Shown piece after piece: positions 33,722 to 42,551 of a stretch of 64,000 nt of DNA (the stretch's first letter is position 1; every line of letters starts with the position of its first letter). The notes beneath the pieces are model-generated. The model was not told the DNA's origin. It saw only the letters and a list, made by a program, of their open reading frames with translations, and made no database searches. Where the stretch lies: the NCBI RefSeq assembly GCF_025567195.1, contig NZ_JAOQJF010000011.1, forward strand, positions 1 through 64,000, given 5' to 3'. The DNA is from Alitiscatomonas aceti (GTDB lineage Bacteria; Bacillota; Clostridia; Lachnospirales; Lachnospiraceae). A program made the translations under genes and the position numbers.

Positions 33722-35536
33722 ATGAACAGGATAATAAAGAAAATGACAGTGGTATTCCTGTCTCTGGCGATCACGCTTCTGGCGTTTCCGGCAGGGATCC
33801 TGACTGCCTATGCGGGGGCTGGAAAGATCACCTTTTCCGATCCGACGGCATCAGTGGGAAATCAGGTATCTGTCACCATGAAGATCGCCTCTTCGGATGG
33901 TACGGCTCTCAATAAAGCAGATGTGATGCTGGAATACGATGCCCAGTCCCTGGAATTCCTGAGCGGGACCAGCGCCAACGGCGGGGCGGGGAATGTCCGT
34001 GTGGTTGGGGATGCGGAGGCAGCCAACCAGACGACCTTCAGCTTTACGCTGAAGTTTAAGGCCCTGAAGGCTGGGACCTCGTCCATCACCGTTAAATCCC
34101 AGGAGGTATACGATGCCAATGGGCAGGCAGTGACTATTTCCCATACGGGTAATTCTGCTGTAAAGGTCAGCGGGGCCTCCGACGCTTCCCAGGACGCTTC
34201 CCTGGGATCCCTGACTGTTTCACCAGGGACCCTGAGCCCGGAATTTTCAGCAGAGGTGACTGAGTACACGGCTGCCGTTCCGGCTGATGTGGAAAAGATC
34301 ACGGTCAGCGCTCCGGCCAATGACGGGAAAGCAAACGTATCTGTGGAGGGAGCTGAAAATCTCCAGCCAGGCGTAAATAAGGTGGTCTGCACGGTTACCG
34401 CAGAGGATGGAAGCACGAAAAAAACGTATACCATCACGGTTACCAGAGGCGAAGACAGCTCTGCGGAAGAGACGGAACCGTCTGCGGAGGCCAGTTCCCC
34501 CGAGGGCACACCTCACAACGTGGAGGATGGAAACTGGACCGTTGCTGAAACCTTTGATGCAGAAATTCTTCCCGAGGGCTTTTCCGTAACAGAATATGAG
34601 TATCAGGGAGCCACAGTCCAGGCAGGAACCAATGACCAGGGCGTGATCCTCCTTTATATGACCGATGAAGATGGAAACGGAGATTTCTTTGTATATGATC
34701 CCCAGAAAGATATCCTTTCCCCATATGTGACAGTCCGTATGGCAGAAAAGACCATTATCGTTCTGTCTCCGGAAAATATCCCAGAGGGGACAGAGCTTCC
34801 CGACGGATTCAGGGAATGCACCATCGACATCGGAGAACATACGGTACACGGCTGGATCTGGAACAGCCAGGATGGCGGGACACCAGAATACTGCATCGTT
34901 TACGGCCAGAACGCAGACGGGGAGCAGAACTTCTACCGCTACGACCAGAAGGAAATGACCCTCCAGAGATTCTTCCAGGATCCGGAGGCAGAGGAGCTCC
35001 GGGCAGTCAATGAGAAGGTGGTCGGAGAGTATAACAGCCTGGTGGAGGACTACACAGTCCGCGGATATATGATCGCTGGTCTGTTTGCTGTATGCATTAT
35101 CCTGGCGATCATCCTTATCATTCTCCTGCTGACCAGAAAGCCTGGAGGAACGTACCGGGAGGAAAAGCCGAAAAAATCGGCAGGAAAACCGGACGCATAT
35201 TCCAGAGAAGGCTCCAGGCCGGGAAAGACAAAGGAACCCAGAAGGACCCAGGCGAAAAAATGGACAGACCAGGACCTGGATGACCTGGAGGATCTGGATC
35301 TGGAGGAAGAGGAACGGGCCTTTGTAAAGCATAAGGCCCCGGTCCGTCATCCGGCGTCGGATCAGGAGACAGGAAGGAGGACTGCCAGTGTCCCGGAGGC
35401 GGAAGCCCCGGTAAGGCAGGAGACGCCCGCTCCGGTTTCCAGCGCACCGGTGAAGGAACAGATCCCAGAAAAGGCAGCTCCATTCAAAGAAGAAGACCAG
35501 GACGATGATTTTGAATTTATCGATCTGGATCTGTAA
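33722..35536 (+). CDS. membrane-anchored cohesin/cadherin-like surface protein
   Basis: Predicted surface protein of 604 residues. A signal peptide (about 1-31) is followed by a cohesin-type beta-sandwich at about 33-150 (ITFSDPTASVGNQVSVTMKI, ADVMLEYDAQSLEFLSG, FTLKFKALKAGTSSI). A cadherin-like domain lies at about 158-245 and an unassigned beta region follows with the motif FYRYDQKEMTLQRF. One transmembrane helix lies at about 445-470, then a cytoplasmic tail of 130 residues rich in Lys, Glu, Asp and Pro. It lies 49 bp after the glucosaminidase gene and probably shares its promoter. Cohesins bind dockerins; no dockerin is visible here, so the partner is unknown. Confidence 0.8.
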   Translation: MNRIIKKMTVVFLSLAITLLAFPAGILTAYAGAGKITFSDPTASVGNQVSVTMKIASSDGTALNKADVMLEYDAQSLEFLSGTSANGGAGNVRVVGDAEAANQTTFSFTLKFKALKAGTSSITVKSQEVYDANGQAVTISHTGNSAVKVSGASDASQDASLGSLTVSPGTLSPEFSAEVTEYTAAVPADVEKITVSAPANDGKANVSVEGAENLQPGVNKVVCTVTAEDGSTKKTYTITVTRGEDSSAEETEPSAEASSPEGTPHNVEDGNWTVAETFDAEILPEGFSVTEYEYQGATVQAGTNDQGVILLYMTDEDGNGDFFVYDPQKDILSPYVTVRMAEKTIIVLSPENIPEGTELPDGFRECTIDIGEHTVHGWIWNSQDGGTPEYCIVYGQNADGEQNFYRYDQKEMTLQRFFQDPEAEELRAVNEKVVGEYNSLVEDYTVRGYMIAGLFAVCIILAIILIILLLTRKPGGTYREEKPKKSAGKPDAYSREGSRPGKTKEPRRTQAKKWTDQDLDDLEDLDLEEEERAFVKHKAPVRHPASDQETGRRTASVPEAEAPVRQETPAPVSSAPVKEQIPEKAAPFKEEDQDDDFEFIDLDL

Positions 35537-35621
35537 AGCTGTACCGTTCAGCCGTCCGGAGATCCGGACAGGCAGGTGTACGGCGGAAGGGCTGTGCAGC
35601 ACACACATAAAATAGAATGGA

Positions 35622-35650
35622 TTGCAAACTCCCCCCGATTCGGGTATAAT
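35622..35650 (+). promoter_or_regulatory. sigma-A promoter of the NSS transporter gene
   Basis: TTGCAA (35622-35627), a 17-bp spacer and TATAAT (35645-35650), about 47 bp before the start codon. Confidence 0.75.
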
Positions 35651-35696
35651 GGACACGTTCGCTGTCTAAAAAACCGAATAGAGGGGAGTATTTGTT

Positions 35697-37070
35697 ATGA
35701 AAGAAAGAAGCAGCTTTACCAGCCGCATCGGCTTTGTCCTTGCGGCGGCCGGTTCTGCAGTGGGACTGGGAAATATGTGGAGGTTTCCATATCTGGCAGC
35801 AAAATATGGAGGGGGAGCCTTCCTGATCACATACGTTCTTCTGGCTGTGACCTTTGGATTTACGCTTATGATCACAGAGGTTGCCATGGGAAGAAGGACC
35901 CGCATGTCATGCATCGAAGCTTTTGGAAGCCTGAACCGCCGCTTTGCGCCCCTGGGCTGGCTGGCAGCCCTGATCCCGGTGATCATCGCGCCCTATTACT
36001 GTGTGATCGGCGGCTGGGTCGTTAAGTATTTTGTGGAATTTGTCCGGGGAAACGGTATGGCCGTATCCAGCGACACGTATTTTGGAGATTTTATCAGCAT
36101 GGCCGGCAGCGGGATCCTGGAAAATCCGCTGCTCTGGTTCGTGATCTTTGTGCTCCTTACGGCAGTGGTGGTGCTCCTGGGCGTTGATACGGGAGTGGAA
36201 AAGGCCAGCAGCGTCATGATGCCGGTGCTAGTGCTGCTTTCCGTAGGGATCTCTGTTTACTGTACGACTCTCCCGGGAGCCGCAGAGGGATTAAAGTATT
36301 ATCTCCTTCCGGATTTTGCGGACTTTTCCCTGACCACAGTGCTGGCGGCCATGGGCCAGTTGTTTTATTCCATGTCCTTAGCCATGGGGATCATGATCAC
36401 CTATGGCTCCTATATGAAAAAAGAGGATGATCTGGAGAGTTCCGTGGGCCAGATCGAGATCTTCGATACGGGGATCGCTTTTCTGGCAGGACTTATGATC
36501 GTTCCCGCAGTAGTGGCCTTTAACGGAGGGGACGCGTCCCTGATCCAGGGAAAGGCCGGTCCGGGACTGATGTTCGGGGTACTGCCCAAGGTATTTGAAT
36601 CCTTCCCGCTGGGAGGAGCTGTGGGAGCCCTGTTTTTCCTGCTGGTATTTTTTGCGGCCCTTACCTCGTCCATTTCCCTGCTGGAGACGGTGGTATCGAT
36701 CCTTACGGATAAAATGCGGCTCACCAGGAAAAAGGCCACGATCCTTTCCACTGCCGGGATTCTGATCCTGGGGATCCCGTCCTGTCTGGGCTATGGTCCC
36801 TGGGGCCACATTACAGTATTAAAGATGCAGTTCCTGGACTTCTTTGATTTTATATCCAACTCCGTGATGATGCCCATTGTGGCCATTGGAACGTGTATCC
36901 TGGTGGGACATGTGGTAGGAAGCCGGTATATTGAGGAGGAGGTGGAGTCCTCCGGCACCTTTAAGAGAAAGAAGATGTACCGGATCATGATCAGGTACGT
37001 GGCTCCGGTGATGCTGGCAGCGATCCTGGCAGGAGAGGTCCTTAAATATTTTGGCATTATCAGTATTTAA
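35697..37070 (+). CDS. Na+-dependent neurotransmitter:sodium symporter (NSS/SNF) family transporter
   Basis: Predicted membrane Na+:amino-acid symporter, 457 residues, about 11-12 helices. The N-terminal helix 1 signature SRIGFVLAAAGSAVGLGNMWRFP and the YGGGAFLITY loop, with unwound Gly-rich centres forming the Na+ and substrate sites, are diagnostic for the LeuT/MhsT/TnaT family. Helix 6 region FYSMSLAMGIMITYGSY is also typical. The substrate is likely a hydrophobic or aromatic amino acid, but this is not decidable here. It would use the Na+ gradient made by the two decarboxylase pumps in this window. GAGGGGAG ribosome-binding site. Confidence 0.9.
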   Translation: MKERSSFTSRIGFVLAAAGSAVGLGNMWRFPYLAAKYGGGAFLITYVLLAVTFGFTLMITEVAMGRRTRMSCIEAFGSLNRRFAPLGWLAALIPVIIAPYYCVIGGWVVKYFVEFVRGNGMAVSSDTYFGDFISMAGSGILENPLLWFVIFVLLTAVVVLLGVDTGVEKASSVMMPVLVLLSVGISVYCTTLPGAAEGLKYYLLPDFADFSLTTVLAAMGQLFYSMSLAMGIMITYGSYMKKEDDLESSVGQIEIFDTGIAFLAGLMIVPAVVAFNGGDASLIQGKAGPGLMFGVLPKVFESFPLGGAVGALFFLLVFFAALTSSISLLETVVSILTDKMRLTRKKATILSTAGILILGIPSCLGYGPWGHITVLKMQFLDFFDFISNSVMMPIVAIGTCILVGHVVGSRYIEEEVESSGTFKRKKMYRIMIRYVAPVMLAAILAGEVLKYFGIISI

Positions 37071-37091
37071 TGGAAAATTTTCCTTTTATAT

Positions 37092-37120
37092 TTGGGAAAG
37101 ATATGGTAAGATACTATATT
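37092..37120 (+). promoter_or_regulatory. probable promoter of glnS
   Basis: TTGGGA (37092-37097), a 17-bp spacer and TATATT (37115-37120). No T-box leader fits in the remaining short space. Confidence 0.55.
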
Positions 37121-37168
37121 ATCATGTAAAACAGATAGAAATACAGGAACATAAATGGAGGAATCACT

Positions 37169-38857
37169 ATGGCGGAAAATATAAAACCGGCAGAGGAAAC
37201 GAAAGAAACAGTTTCTAAAAATTTTATTGAACAGGAAATCGATAAAGACCTGGCGGAGGGCGTATATGACCATGTCCAGACGAGATTCCCACCGGAGCCC
37301 AACGGATATCTCCACATCGGACATGCCAAGTCCATTATCCTGAATTCGGGACTGGCAAAGGAATACGGCGGAAAATTCAATCTCCGTTTTGATGATACGA
37401 ACCCCACGAAGGAAAAAACGGAGTATGTGGAGTCCATCATAAACGACGTGAAATGGCTGGGCGCGGAATTTGAGGACAGGCTGTTTTTTGCGTCTGACTA
37501 CTTTGATGCAATGTATGAGTGTGCAGTCCATCTGATCAAAAAAGGAAAGGCATTCGTCTGCGACCTTTCGGCCGATGAGATCCGGGAATACCGGGGAGAT
37601 TTCAACACTCCGGGAAAAAACAGCCCCTACCGGGACAGAACGGTGGAGGAGAACCTGAAGCTCTTCGAGGAAATGAAGAACGGCGTGTATAAGGACGGGG
37701 AAAAGGTGCTCCGCGCCAAGATCGATATGGCGTCCCCCAACATCAATATGAGAGACCCGGTGATCTACCGTGTGGCCCGTATGAGCCATCACAACACTGG
37801 AGACAAGTGGTGCATTTATCCCATGTACGACTTTGCCCATCCCATCGAGGATGCCATCGAGCATATCACCCACTCCATCTGTACCCTGGAATTCGAGGAT
37901 CACAGACCGCTTTATGACTGGGTGGTAAGAGAGTGTGGATTTGAGAATCCGCCGCGTCAGATCGAGTTTGCAAAGCTGTACCTGACCAATGTGGTCACAG
38001 GAAAACGCTACATCAAGAAGCTGGTGGAGGACGGGATCGTGGACGGCTGGGATGATCCGCGCCTGGTGACCATCGCTGCTCTCAGAAGGAGAGGCTACAC
38101 GCCGGAATCCCTGCGGATGTTTGTGGATCTGGTGGGCGTTTCCAAGGCCAACAGCTCTGTGGATTACGCAATGCTGGAATACTGCATCCGGGAGGACTTA
38201 AAGCTTAAGAGGCCCAGAATGATGGCGATCCTGGATCCGGTGAAGCTGGTGATCGACAACTATCCGGAAGGGCAGACGGAAATGCTGTCCGTACCCAATA
38301 ACCTGGAAAATCCGGAAATGGGAGAACGCCAGGTTCCTTTCTCCAGAGAACTTTATATTGAGCGTGAGGACTTTATGGAGGAGCCGCCGAAAAAATATTT
38401 CCGCCTGTTCCCGGGAAATGAGGTCCGCCTCATGAGCGCTTATTTCGTTACATGCACCAGCTTTGAGAAGGATGAAAATGGTAAGGTCACGGTGGTCCAC
38501 TGTACCTACGATCCGGAGACAAAGAGCGGATCCGGCTTTAACGGCAGAAAGGTCAAGGGAACCATCCACTGGGTTTCTGCAGAACATGCAGGGCAGGTGG
38601 AGTGCCGCCTTTATGAGAACATCGTGGATGAGGAAAAGGGCAAGCTGAACGCAGACGGAACGCTGAACCTGAATCCCAATTCCAAAACTGTGACAATGGC
38701 TTACGTGGAGCCGGCGCTGATGGAGGCCAGGGCTTATGACAGCTTCCAGTTCGTAAGAAACGGCTTCTACTGCGTGGACTGCAAGGACAGCGAGGAAGGA
38801 AAGCCGGTTTATAACCGGATCGTTTCCTTAAAGAGCTCCTTCCGGCTTCCTAAGTAG
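37169..38857 (+). CDS. glnS: glutamine--tRNA ligase
   Basis: Predicted cytosolic class I aminoacyl-tRNA synthetase charging tRNA-Gln, 562 residues. The class I HIGH motif appears in FPPEPNGYLHIGHAKSI, followed by LRFDDTNPTKE. GWDDPRLVTIAALRRRGY is specific to GlnRS. The KMSKS position reads VTGKR, weakly conserved. The C-terminal anticodon-binding beta-barrels end in SLKSSFRLPK. Presence of GlnRS means direct Gln-tRNA charging rather than only the transamidation route, as in several Lachnospiraceae. Monocistronic, with a GGAGG ribosome-binding site. Confidence 0.94.
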   Translation: MAENIKPAEETKETVSKNFIEQEIDKDLAEGVYDHVQTRFPPEPNGYLHIGHAKSIILNSGLAKEYGGKFNLRFDDTNPTKEKTEYVESIINDVKWLGAEFEDRLFFASDYFDAMYECAVHLIKKGKAFVCDLSADEIREYRGDFNTPGKNSPYRDRTVEENLKLFEEMKNGVYKDGEKVLRAKIDMASPNINMRDPVIYRVARMSHHNTGDKWCIYPMYDFAHPIEDAIEHITHSICTLEFEDHRPLYDWVVRECGFENPPRQIEFAKLYLTNVVTGKRYIKKLVEDGIVDGWDDPRLVTIAALRRRGYTPESLRMFVDLVGVSKANSSVDYAMLEYCIREDLKLKRPRMMAILDPVKLVIDNYPEGQTEMLSVPNNLENPEMGERQVPFSRELYIEREDFMEEPPKKYFRLFPGNEVRLMSAYFVTCTSFEKDENGKVTVVHCTYDPETKSGSGFNGRKVKGTIHWVSAEHAGQVECRLYENIVDEEKGKLNADGTLNLNPNSKTVTMAYVEPALMEARAYDSFQFVRNGFYCVDCKDSEEGKPVYNRIVSLKSSFRLPK

Positions 38858-38968
38858 GGTCTGGAGCAGACAGAGGAAAAACACAGACTGAGATACAAAA
38901 GAGGGATGCCCCTGGAAAAAGTTCCGGCGGACATCCCTTTCTGGTATCCAGGAAAAACGGAGGTAAAG

Positions 38969-40396
38969 ATGGAGCTTATGATCCCATTGAGCAGCCAGGA
39001 TCCCAGGCCGCTGTATGAACAGATCTACCAGTATATAAAAGGAGAGATCCGGAACGGAGGCCTGAAGCCCATGAAAAAGCTGCCCTCTTCCAGGGAACTG
39101 GCCAAAAGCCTGAGGGTCAGCCGCAGTACCACTCAGTCGGCTTATGAACAGCTTGTGGCCGAAGGATACCTGGAGGCGTCGTCGAGACGCGGATATTTTG
39201 TGGCCGGACTGGATGGGATCCTGCCCCCGGTCGCTCCGGAAAGACGGGCGGTACAGGAAATGTTTCCAGGCCGGAGGGATGGGGAGGCGCCGGATCTCCA
39301 GGAGAAAAAATGGAGAGTGGACTTTTCACCCAGGGGAATTGATCTGGATAGCTTCCCCTTTTCCACCTGGAGGCGGATCAGCCGGGCAGTCTTAAAGGAG
39401 GAGGACACGGAAATGTTCTTAAAGGGCAGTCCCCAGGGGGATCTTCTTCTGAGGGAGGCCATCCGGGACTACCTTCATGCAGCCCGGGGCGTAAATTGTA
39501 CGGCGGAACAGATCATCATCGGCGCAGGGAACGAATATCTTCTGATCCTTTTATCCCAGCTTCTGGGCCGGGAGACCGGGATCGCCATGGAGGATCCCAC
39601 CTATAAGCAGGCATACCGTGTTCTTGGGGGAATGGGCCATTCGGTTTTTCCTGTGGGAATGGATGACAGCGGCTTCCGGGTACAGGAGCTGGAGCGGCTT
39701 CCTGCATCCGCAGCCTATGTGATGCCGTCCCATCAGTTTCCCATGGGGATCGTCATGCCGGTGAAGCGGAGGCAGGAGCTTCTGGCCTGGGCCATGAAAG
39801 AGCCGGACCGCTATCTGATCGAGGACGACTACGATAGTGAATTCCGTTACAGGGGAAAGCCGATCCCGGCCCTTCAGGGCATGGATGACAGCGGAAGGGT
39901 CATTTATATGGGAACCTTTTCAAAGGCCATTGCGCCTGCCATCCGTGTGGGCTATCTGGTGCTCCCTCCCTCGCTGATGGAACGGTATGAAGAGCGGGGA
40001 CGGTTCTACTCCTCCACAGTGTCCCGTGTAGACCAGCGGATCCTGGCGATGTTCATTGGAGGCGGCTATTTTGAACGCCATCTGAACCGGATGAGGGAGA
40101 TCTATAAGGGGAAGCATGACCTGCTTCTGGCTTCCTTAAAGCCTCTGGAAAAGGAATTTGAGATCAGCGGAGAATATGCCGGCCTCCATGTTCTCCTTAC
40201 CTGCCGCGGAGAGAGGACTGAGGAGCAGCTTGAGAAGGCGGCAGAAACGGAGGGGATCCGGGTCTATGGCTTATCGGGATCTTATATTGGAAAAAAGGAT
40301 ACAGAGAGCCGGACAGTGATCCTGGGATACGCCAGCCTGACAGAAGAGAAGATACAGGAAGGGGCAGCGGCTCTGGCTAAGGCCCTCTGCCCGTAG
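38969..40396 (+). CDS. MocR/PdxR-type GntR regulator with aminotransferase-like domain
   Basis: Predicted cytosolic transcription regulator of 475 residues. An N-terminal GntR winged helix (about 1-80: PLYEQIYQYIKGEIRNG, KLPSSRELAKSLRVSRSTTQSAYEQL is interrupted by no gap) is joined to a fold type I aminotransferase domain (about 120-470). EDDYDSEFRY and YMGTFSKAIAPAIRVGYLV carry the PLP-binding Asp/Tyr and Lys. MocR proteins sense PLP or amino-acid adducts and control pyridoxal, GABA or amino-acid genes; no pdx gene is adjacent. The upstream ATG at 38906 is rejected because GGAGG at 38959-38963 serves ATG 38969. Confidence 0.88.
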   Translation: MELMIPLSSQDPRPLYEQIYQYIKGEIRNGGLKPMKKLPSSRELAKSLRVSRSTTQSAYEQLVAEGYLEASSRRGYFVAGLDGILPPVAPERRAVQEMFPGRRDGEAPDLQEKKWRVDFSPRGIDLDSFPFSTWRRISRAVLKEEDTEMFLKGSPQGDLLLREAIRDYLHAARGVNCTAEQIIIGAGNEYLLILLSQLLGRETGIAMEDPTYKQAYRVLGGMGHSVFPVGMDDSGFRVQELERLPASAAYVMPSHQFPMGIVMPVKRRQELLAWAMKEPDRYLIEDDYDSEFRYRGKPIPALQGMDDSGRVIYMGTFSKAIAPAIRVGYLVLPPSLMERYEERGRFYSSTVSRVDQRILAMFIGGGYFERHLNRMREIYKGKHDLLLASLKPLEKEFEISGEYAGLHVLLTCRGERTEEQLEKAAETEGIRVYGLSGSYIGKKDTESRTVILGYASLTEEKIQEGAAALAKALCP

Positions 40397-40415
40397 AAGA
40401 TGAAGTCCCCTTTTC

Positions 40416-40464
40416 CCCCTGCGGTTTTGCGGCTCCAAAAGAGGGAGGGAAAAACGCGCAGGGG
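40416..40464. terminator. possible terminator between convergent genes
   Basis: CCCCTGCG/CGCAGGGG (40416-40423 with 40457-40464) forms an 8-bp stem around a 33-nt loop, between the MocR gene and the - strand PanE-family gene. T-runs are weak, so its activity is uncertain. Confidence 0.4.
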
Positions 40465-40473
40465 AGAGAGGGA

Positions 40474-41409
40474 TCAGATGTTTCCGAAGATCCGGTCCTC
40501 GATCAGATGAATCCCGTGCCAGAACATTTCGCAGACGGGCGTTTCCACCCCCAGCTCTTTTCCCAGGCGGACCACTGTACCTGCAAACATATCCACTTCT
40601 GTGTGCTTTCCGGCCTCCAGATCCTGGAGGGTGGAGGGCTTGTTCTGATATGGAAGGCGGCCGATGGTGTGTTCCTGCCGGTCGATCTCATTCTGGCCGA
40701 TGTCCACCCCAAGCCGGTTGGCCACTCGGATCACCTCCCACATGGCGGCGCGGCGGAAATAGTTGGCATCAGCACTTTTCTGGAAGGCTCCGAAGGGAAT
40801 GCCAAACATGGCACAGGTCATATTTTCTCCTACATTGCACATGAATTTAAACCACAGCCCTTTGATCATATCGGAATCGATCTTATAATCGATCCCGCAG
40901 CGGTCGAACAGCTCTTTGACGGCCAGGACTTTATCAGAAAAATGGCCGGGATCGTTTTTTTCTTCTCCGAAGTGGATCAGTCCTTTTTCCGGATCGAATT
41001 CGGCCTTTCCATCCTTCATGGCGATGCTGACGCGCATATAAGAATAGAGCACATGCTCCTGGCCGTACACATCTGCGGTCCGCTTTTCGCTGTCAATGCC
41101 ATTGAGGACAGGAAGGATGATGGTTTCCGGTCCCACCTGGTATTTAATATCTTTTAACGCCTGGGCAAGGTCATATCCCTTTACGGCTATGATCACCAGG
41201 TCGGAGGGCCCGTCGTTATCCTCCGGGGTGACGATGGGGAAACGGTAATTGATACCGTTTACAGTCACGCCCTTCTGCTCCAGACGGTCCTTTCTCGCTC
41301 CAGATGCCATGATACGGAATCCGGCTCCCAGCTTTTCAGAGATCCGTGGAGCAAAGAAGACCCCCATGGCCCCCAGACCGATCAAAGTCACTTTTTTCAT
41401 TGGCTTCAT
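40474..41409 (-). CDS. ApbA/PanE family 2-oxoacid reductase (ketopantoate reductase-like)
   Basis: Predicted cytosolic NAD(P)H-dependent reductase of the ketopantoate reductase family, 311 residues. The N-terminal Rossmann motif is VTLIGLGAMGVFF, followed by DLVIIAVKGYDL. The catalytic Lys lies in MIKGLWFKFMCNVGENM, and the C-terminal helical domain has GRLPYQNKPSTLQDLEAGKHTEVDMFAG with the family Ser/Glu. Ketopantoate reductase belongs to coenzyme A synthesis, but no panB, panC or panD is nearby. The gene is divergent from the 2-hydroxyglutarate pathway genes, raising the alternative that it reduces 2-oxoglutarate. It has its own promoter at 41488-41516. Confidence 0.85.
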   Translation of the reverse strand: MKPMKKVTLIGLGAMGVFFAPRISEKLGAGFRIMASGARKDRLEQKGVTVNGINYRFPIVTPEDNDGPSDLVIIAVKGYDLAQALKDIKYQVGPETIILPVLNGIDSEKRTADVYGQEHVLYSYMRVSIAMKDGKAEFDPEKGLIHFGEEKNDPGHFSDKVLAVKELFDRCGIDYKIDSDMIKGLWFKFMCNVGENMTCAMFGIPFGAFQKSADANYFRRAAMWEVIRVANRLGVDIGQNEIDRQEHTIGRLPYQNKPSTLQDLEAGKHTEVDMFAGTVVRLGKELGVETPVCEMFWHGIHLIEDRIFGNI

Positions 41410-41487
41410 AATCCTTTTCTCCCTTCGGTGCGATTCCTTATACAGGCGGCCGCATCCAATGTGCGGACCTGTGTAAATTTTATGTAT

Positions 41488-41516
41488 ATTTTATAATAAG
41501 AATATTCGGGTGTCAA
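41488..41516 (-). promoter_or_regulatory. promoter of the PanE-family gene
   Basis: On the - strand a perfect TTGACA (41511-41516), a 17-bp spacer and TAAAAT (41488-41493). It is back to back with the promoter at 41564, about 50 bp away. Confidence 0.75.
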
Positions 41517-41563
41517 TCGTTCAAAGAACCCCCGGGGAGGGTACAGATTCTTTTTCTGTTTTG

Positions 41564-41592
41564 TTGACTTTTCGGATGAAAGCTGATATACT
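41564..41592 (+). promoter_or_regulatory. sigma-A promoter of gcdD-gcdC-gcdB
   Basis: TTGACT (41564-41569), a 17-bp spacer and TATACT (41587-41592). A leader of about 160 nt follows before gcdD. In the 348-bp gap 41410-41757 I see only the two promoters and no protein gene. Confidence 0.78.
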
Positions 41593-41757
41593 CAACCTAA
41601 GATATTGTGAAAAATGCATAGATAAAAAAGTAATGTGGGTGCTGTATAAATGGTACCCATATGTGCTGAAAAAAATATGGAATGCATTCCACAATATGGA
41701 ATATCAGAACTACTAAAGTTTCTAAAAGAAACAAAATGAAGGAGGTGCGGTGAGTAT

Positions 41758-42042
41758 ATGTGGACTGGGCAGGAAATGACCTTAGCAGACGGTCTGATGA
41801 TCTCAGCAGTGGGACTTCTGGTCGTGTTTGCGGCTCTTGCGGCGCTGGCGATCGCGGTCATCATCATTTCTAAGATCATCAATACGGCGGTCAAAGATAA
41901 GGCACCGAAGCAGGCGGCTGTGGCGGCGGCTCCGGCCCCGGCGCTGGATGAGGAATCCTATGCAGTGCTTCTCGCAGCAATCAGCGAGGAAGCCAGACTG
42001 TCGGGAGAAGAGTTCCGTGTTACAAGCATCAAAGAGCTGTAA
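41758..42042 (+). CDS. gcdD: glutaconyl-CoA decarboxylase delta subunit (OadG family)
   Basis: Predicted small membrane subunit of 94 residues linking carboxyltransferase to the membrane pump. One N-terminal helix (about 13-37: MISAVGLLVVFAALAALAIA) is followed by a cytoplasmic Ala/Pro segment and LDEESYAVLLAAISEEARLSGEEFRVTSIKEL, matching the C-terminal segment of OadG/GcdD proteins. AAGGAGGTG precedes ATG 41758. First gene of a set (delta, biotin carrier, beta) with the same order as at 27215-29603. The catalytic alpha subunit gcdA lies downstream at 46036, so assignment to glutaconyl-CoA decarboxylase rests on context. Confidence 0.82.
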   Translation: MWTGQEMTLADGLMISAVGLLVVFAALAALAIAVIIISKIINTAVKDKAPKQAAVAAAPAPALDEESYAVLLAAISEEARLSGEEFRVTSIKEL

Positions 42043-42103
42043 GGTGAAGTGAGGACCGAAAAAGCAAACGAAAAAGTGAAAAAAGGAAAGGATGTATTTT
42101 ATT

Positions 42104-42538
42104 ATGAAATATGTAGCTACTTTAAACGGAAAAAAATATGAGATCGAGATCGAGAGAGTGGAAGAGTACAAGCCCCTGGACAGAGGCGTTACTGTGAACG
42201 CTCCGGCTCCCATCCTTGCAAAGGCAGCAGCTCCGGCCCCCGCAGCAGCAGCAGCTCCCGCTCCGGCCCCTGCCCCAGCCCCCGCTCCGGCTCCCGCAGC
42301 AGCTCCGGCTCCTGCATCAGCAGGCGGACAGTCCGTAGATGCTCCCATGCCTGGTAAGATCCTGGATATCAAGGTGAAGGCCGGCGACGCTGTCAGCTTT
42401 GGACAGTGTGTAGTCGTTATGGAAGCCATGAAGATGGAGACTGAGATCGTTGCTCCGGCGGCAGGCACAGTTGCTTCCGTAAACGTAAGCGTAGGCGACG
42501 CTGTTGATACAGGCGCTGTTCTGGTGACCTTAAACTAA
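42104..42538 (+). CDS. gcdC: glutaconyl-CoA decarboxylase gamma subunit (biotin carrier)
   Basis: Predicted biotin carrier of 144 residues. An N-terminal beta segment (KYVATLNGKKYEIEIERVEE) is followed by a long Ala/Pro linker at about 30-76, with repeating AP pairs, and a biotinyl domain with MEAMKMETEI, Lys 110 being the biotin site. The long flexible linker is a hallmark of GcdC proteins and lets the carrier reach both the cytosolic alpha subunit and the membrane beta subunit. ATG 42104 is chosen because AAAGGAAAGGA abuts the alternative ATG 42092. Confidence 0.88.
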   Translation: MKYVATLNGKKYEIEIERVEEYKPLDRGVTVNAPAPILAKAAAPAPAAAAAPAPAPAPAPAPAPAAAPAPASAGGQSVDAPMPGKILDIKVKAGDAVSFGQCVVVMEAMKMETEIVAPAAGTVASVNVSVGDAVDTGAVLVTLN

Positions 42539-42551
42539 TAGGAGGTGCCCC

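Noticed and set aside
37071..37168. T-box leader for glnS
   Set aside because: Fewer than 50 nt remain between the predicted start of transcription and ATG, and no T-box sequence is seen.
41510..41716. 68-codon ORF before gcdD
   Set aside because: It covers the gcdD promoter, has no ribosome-binding site and no recognisable protein character.
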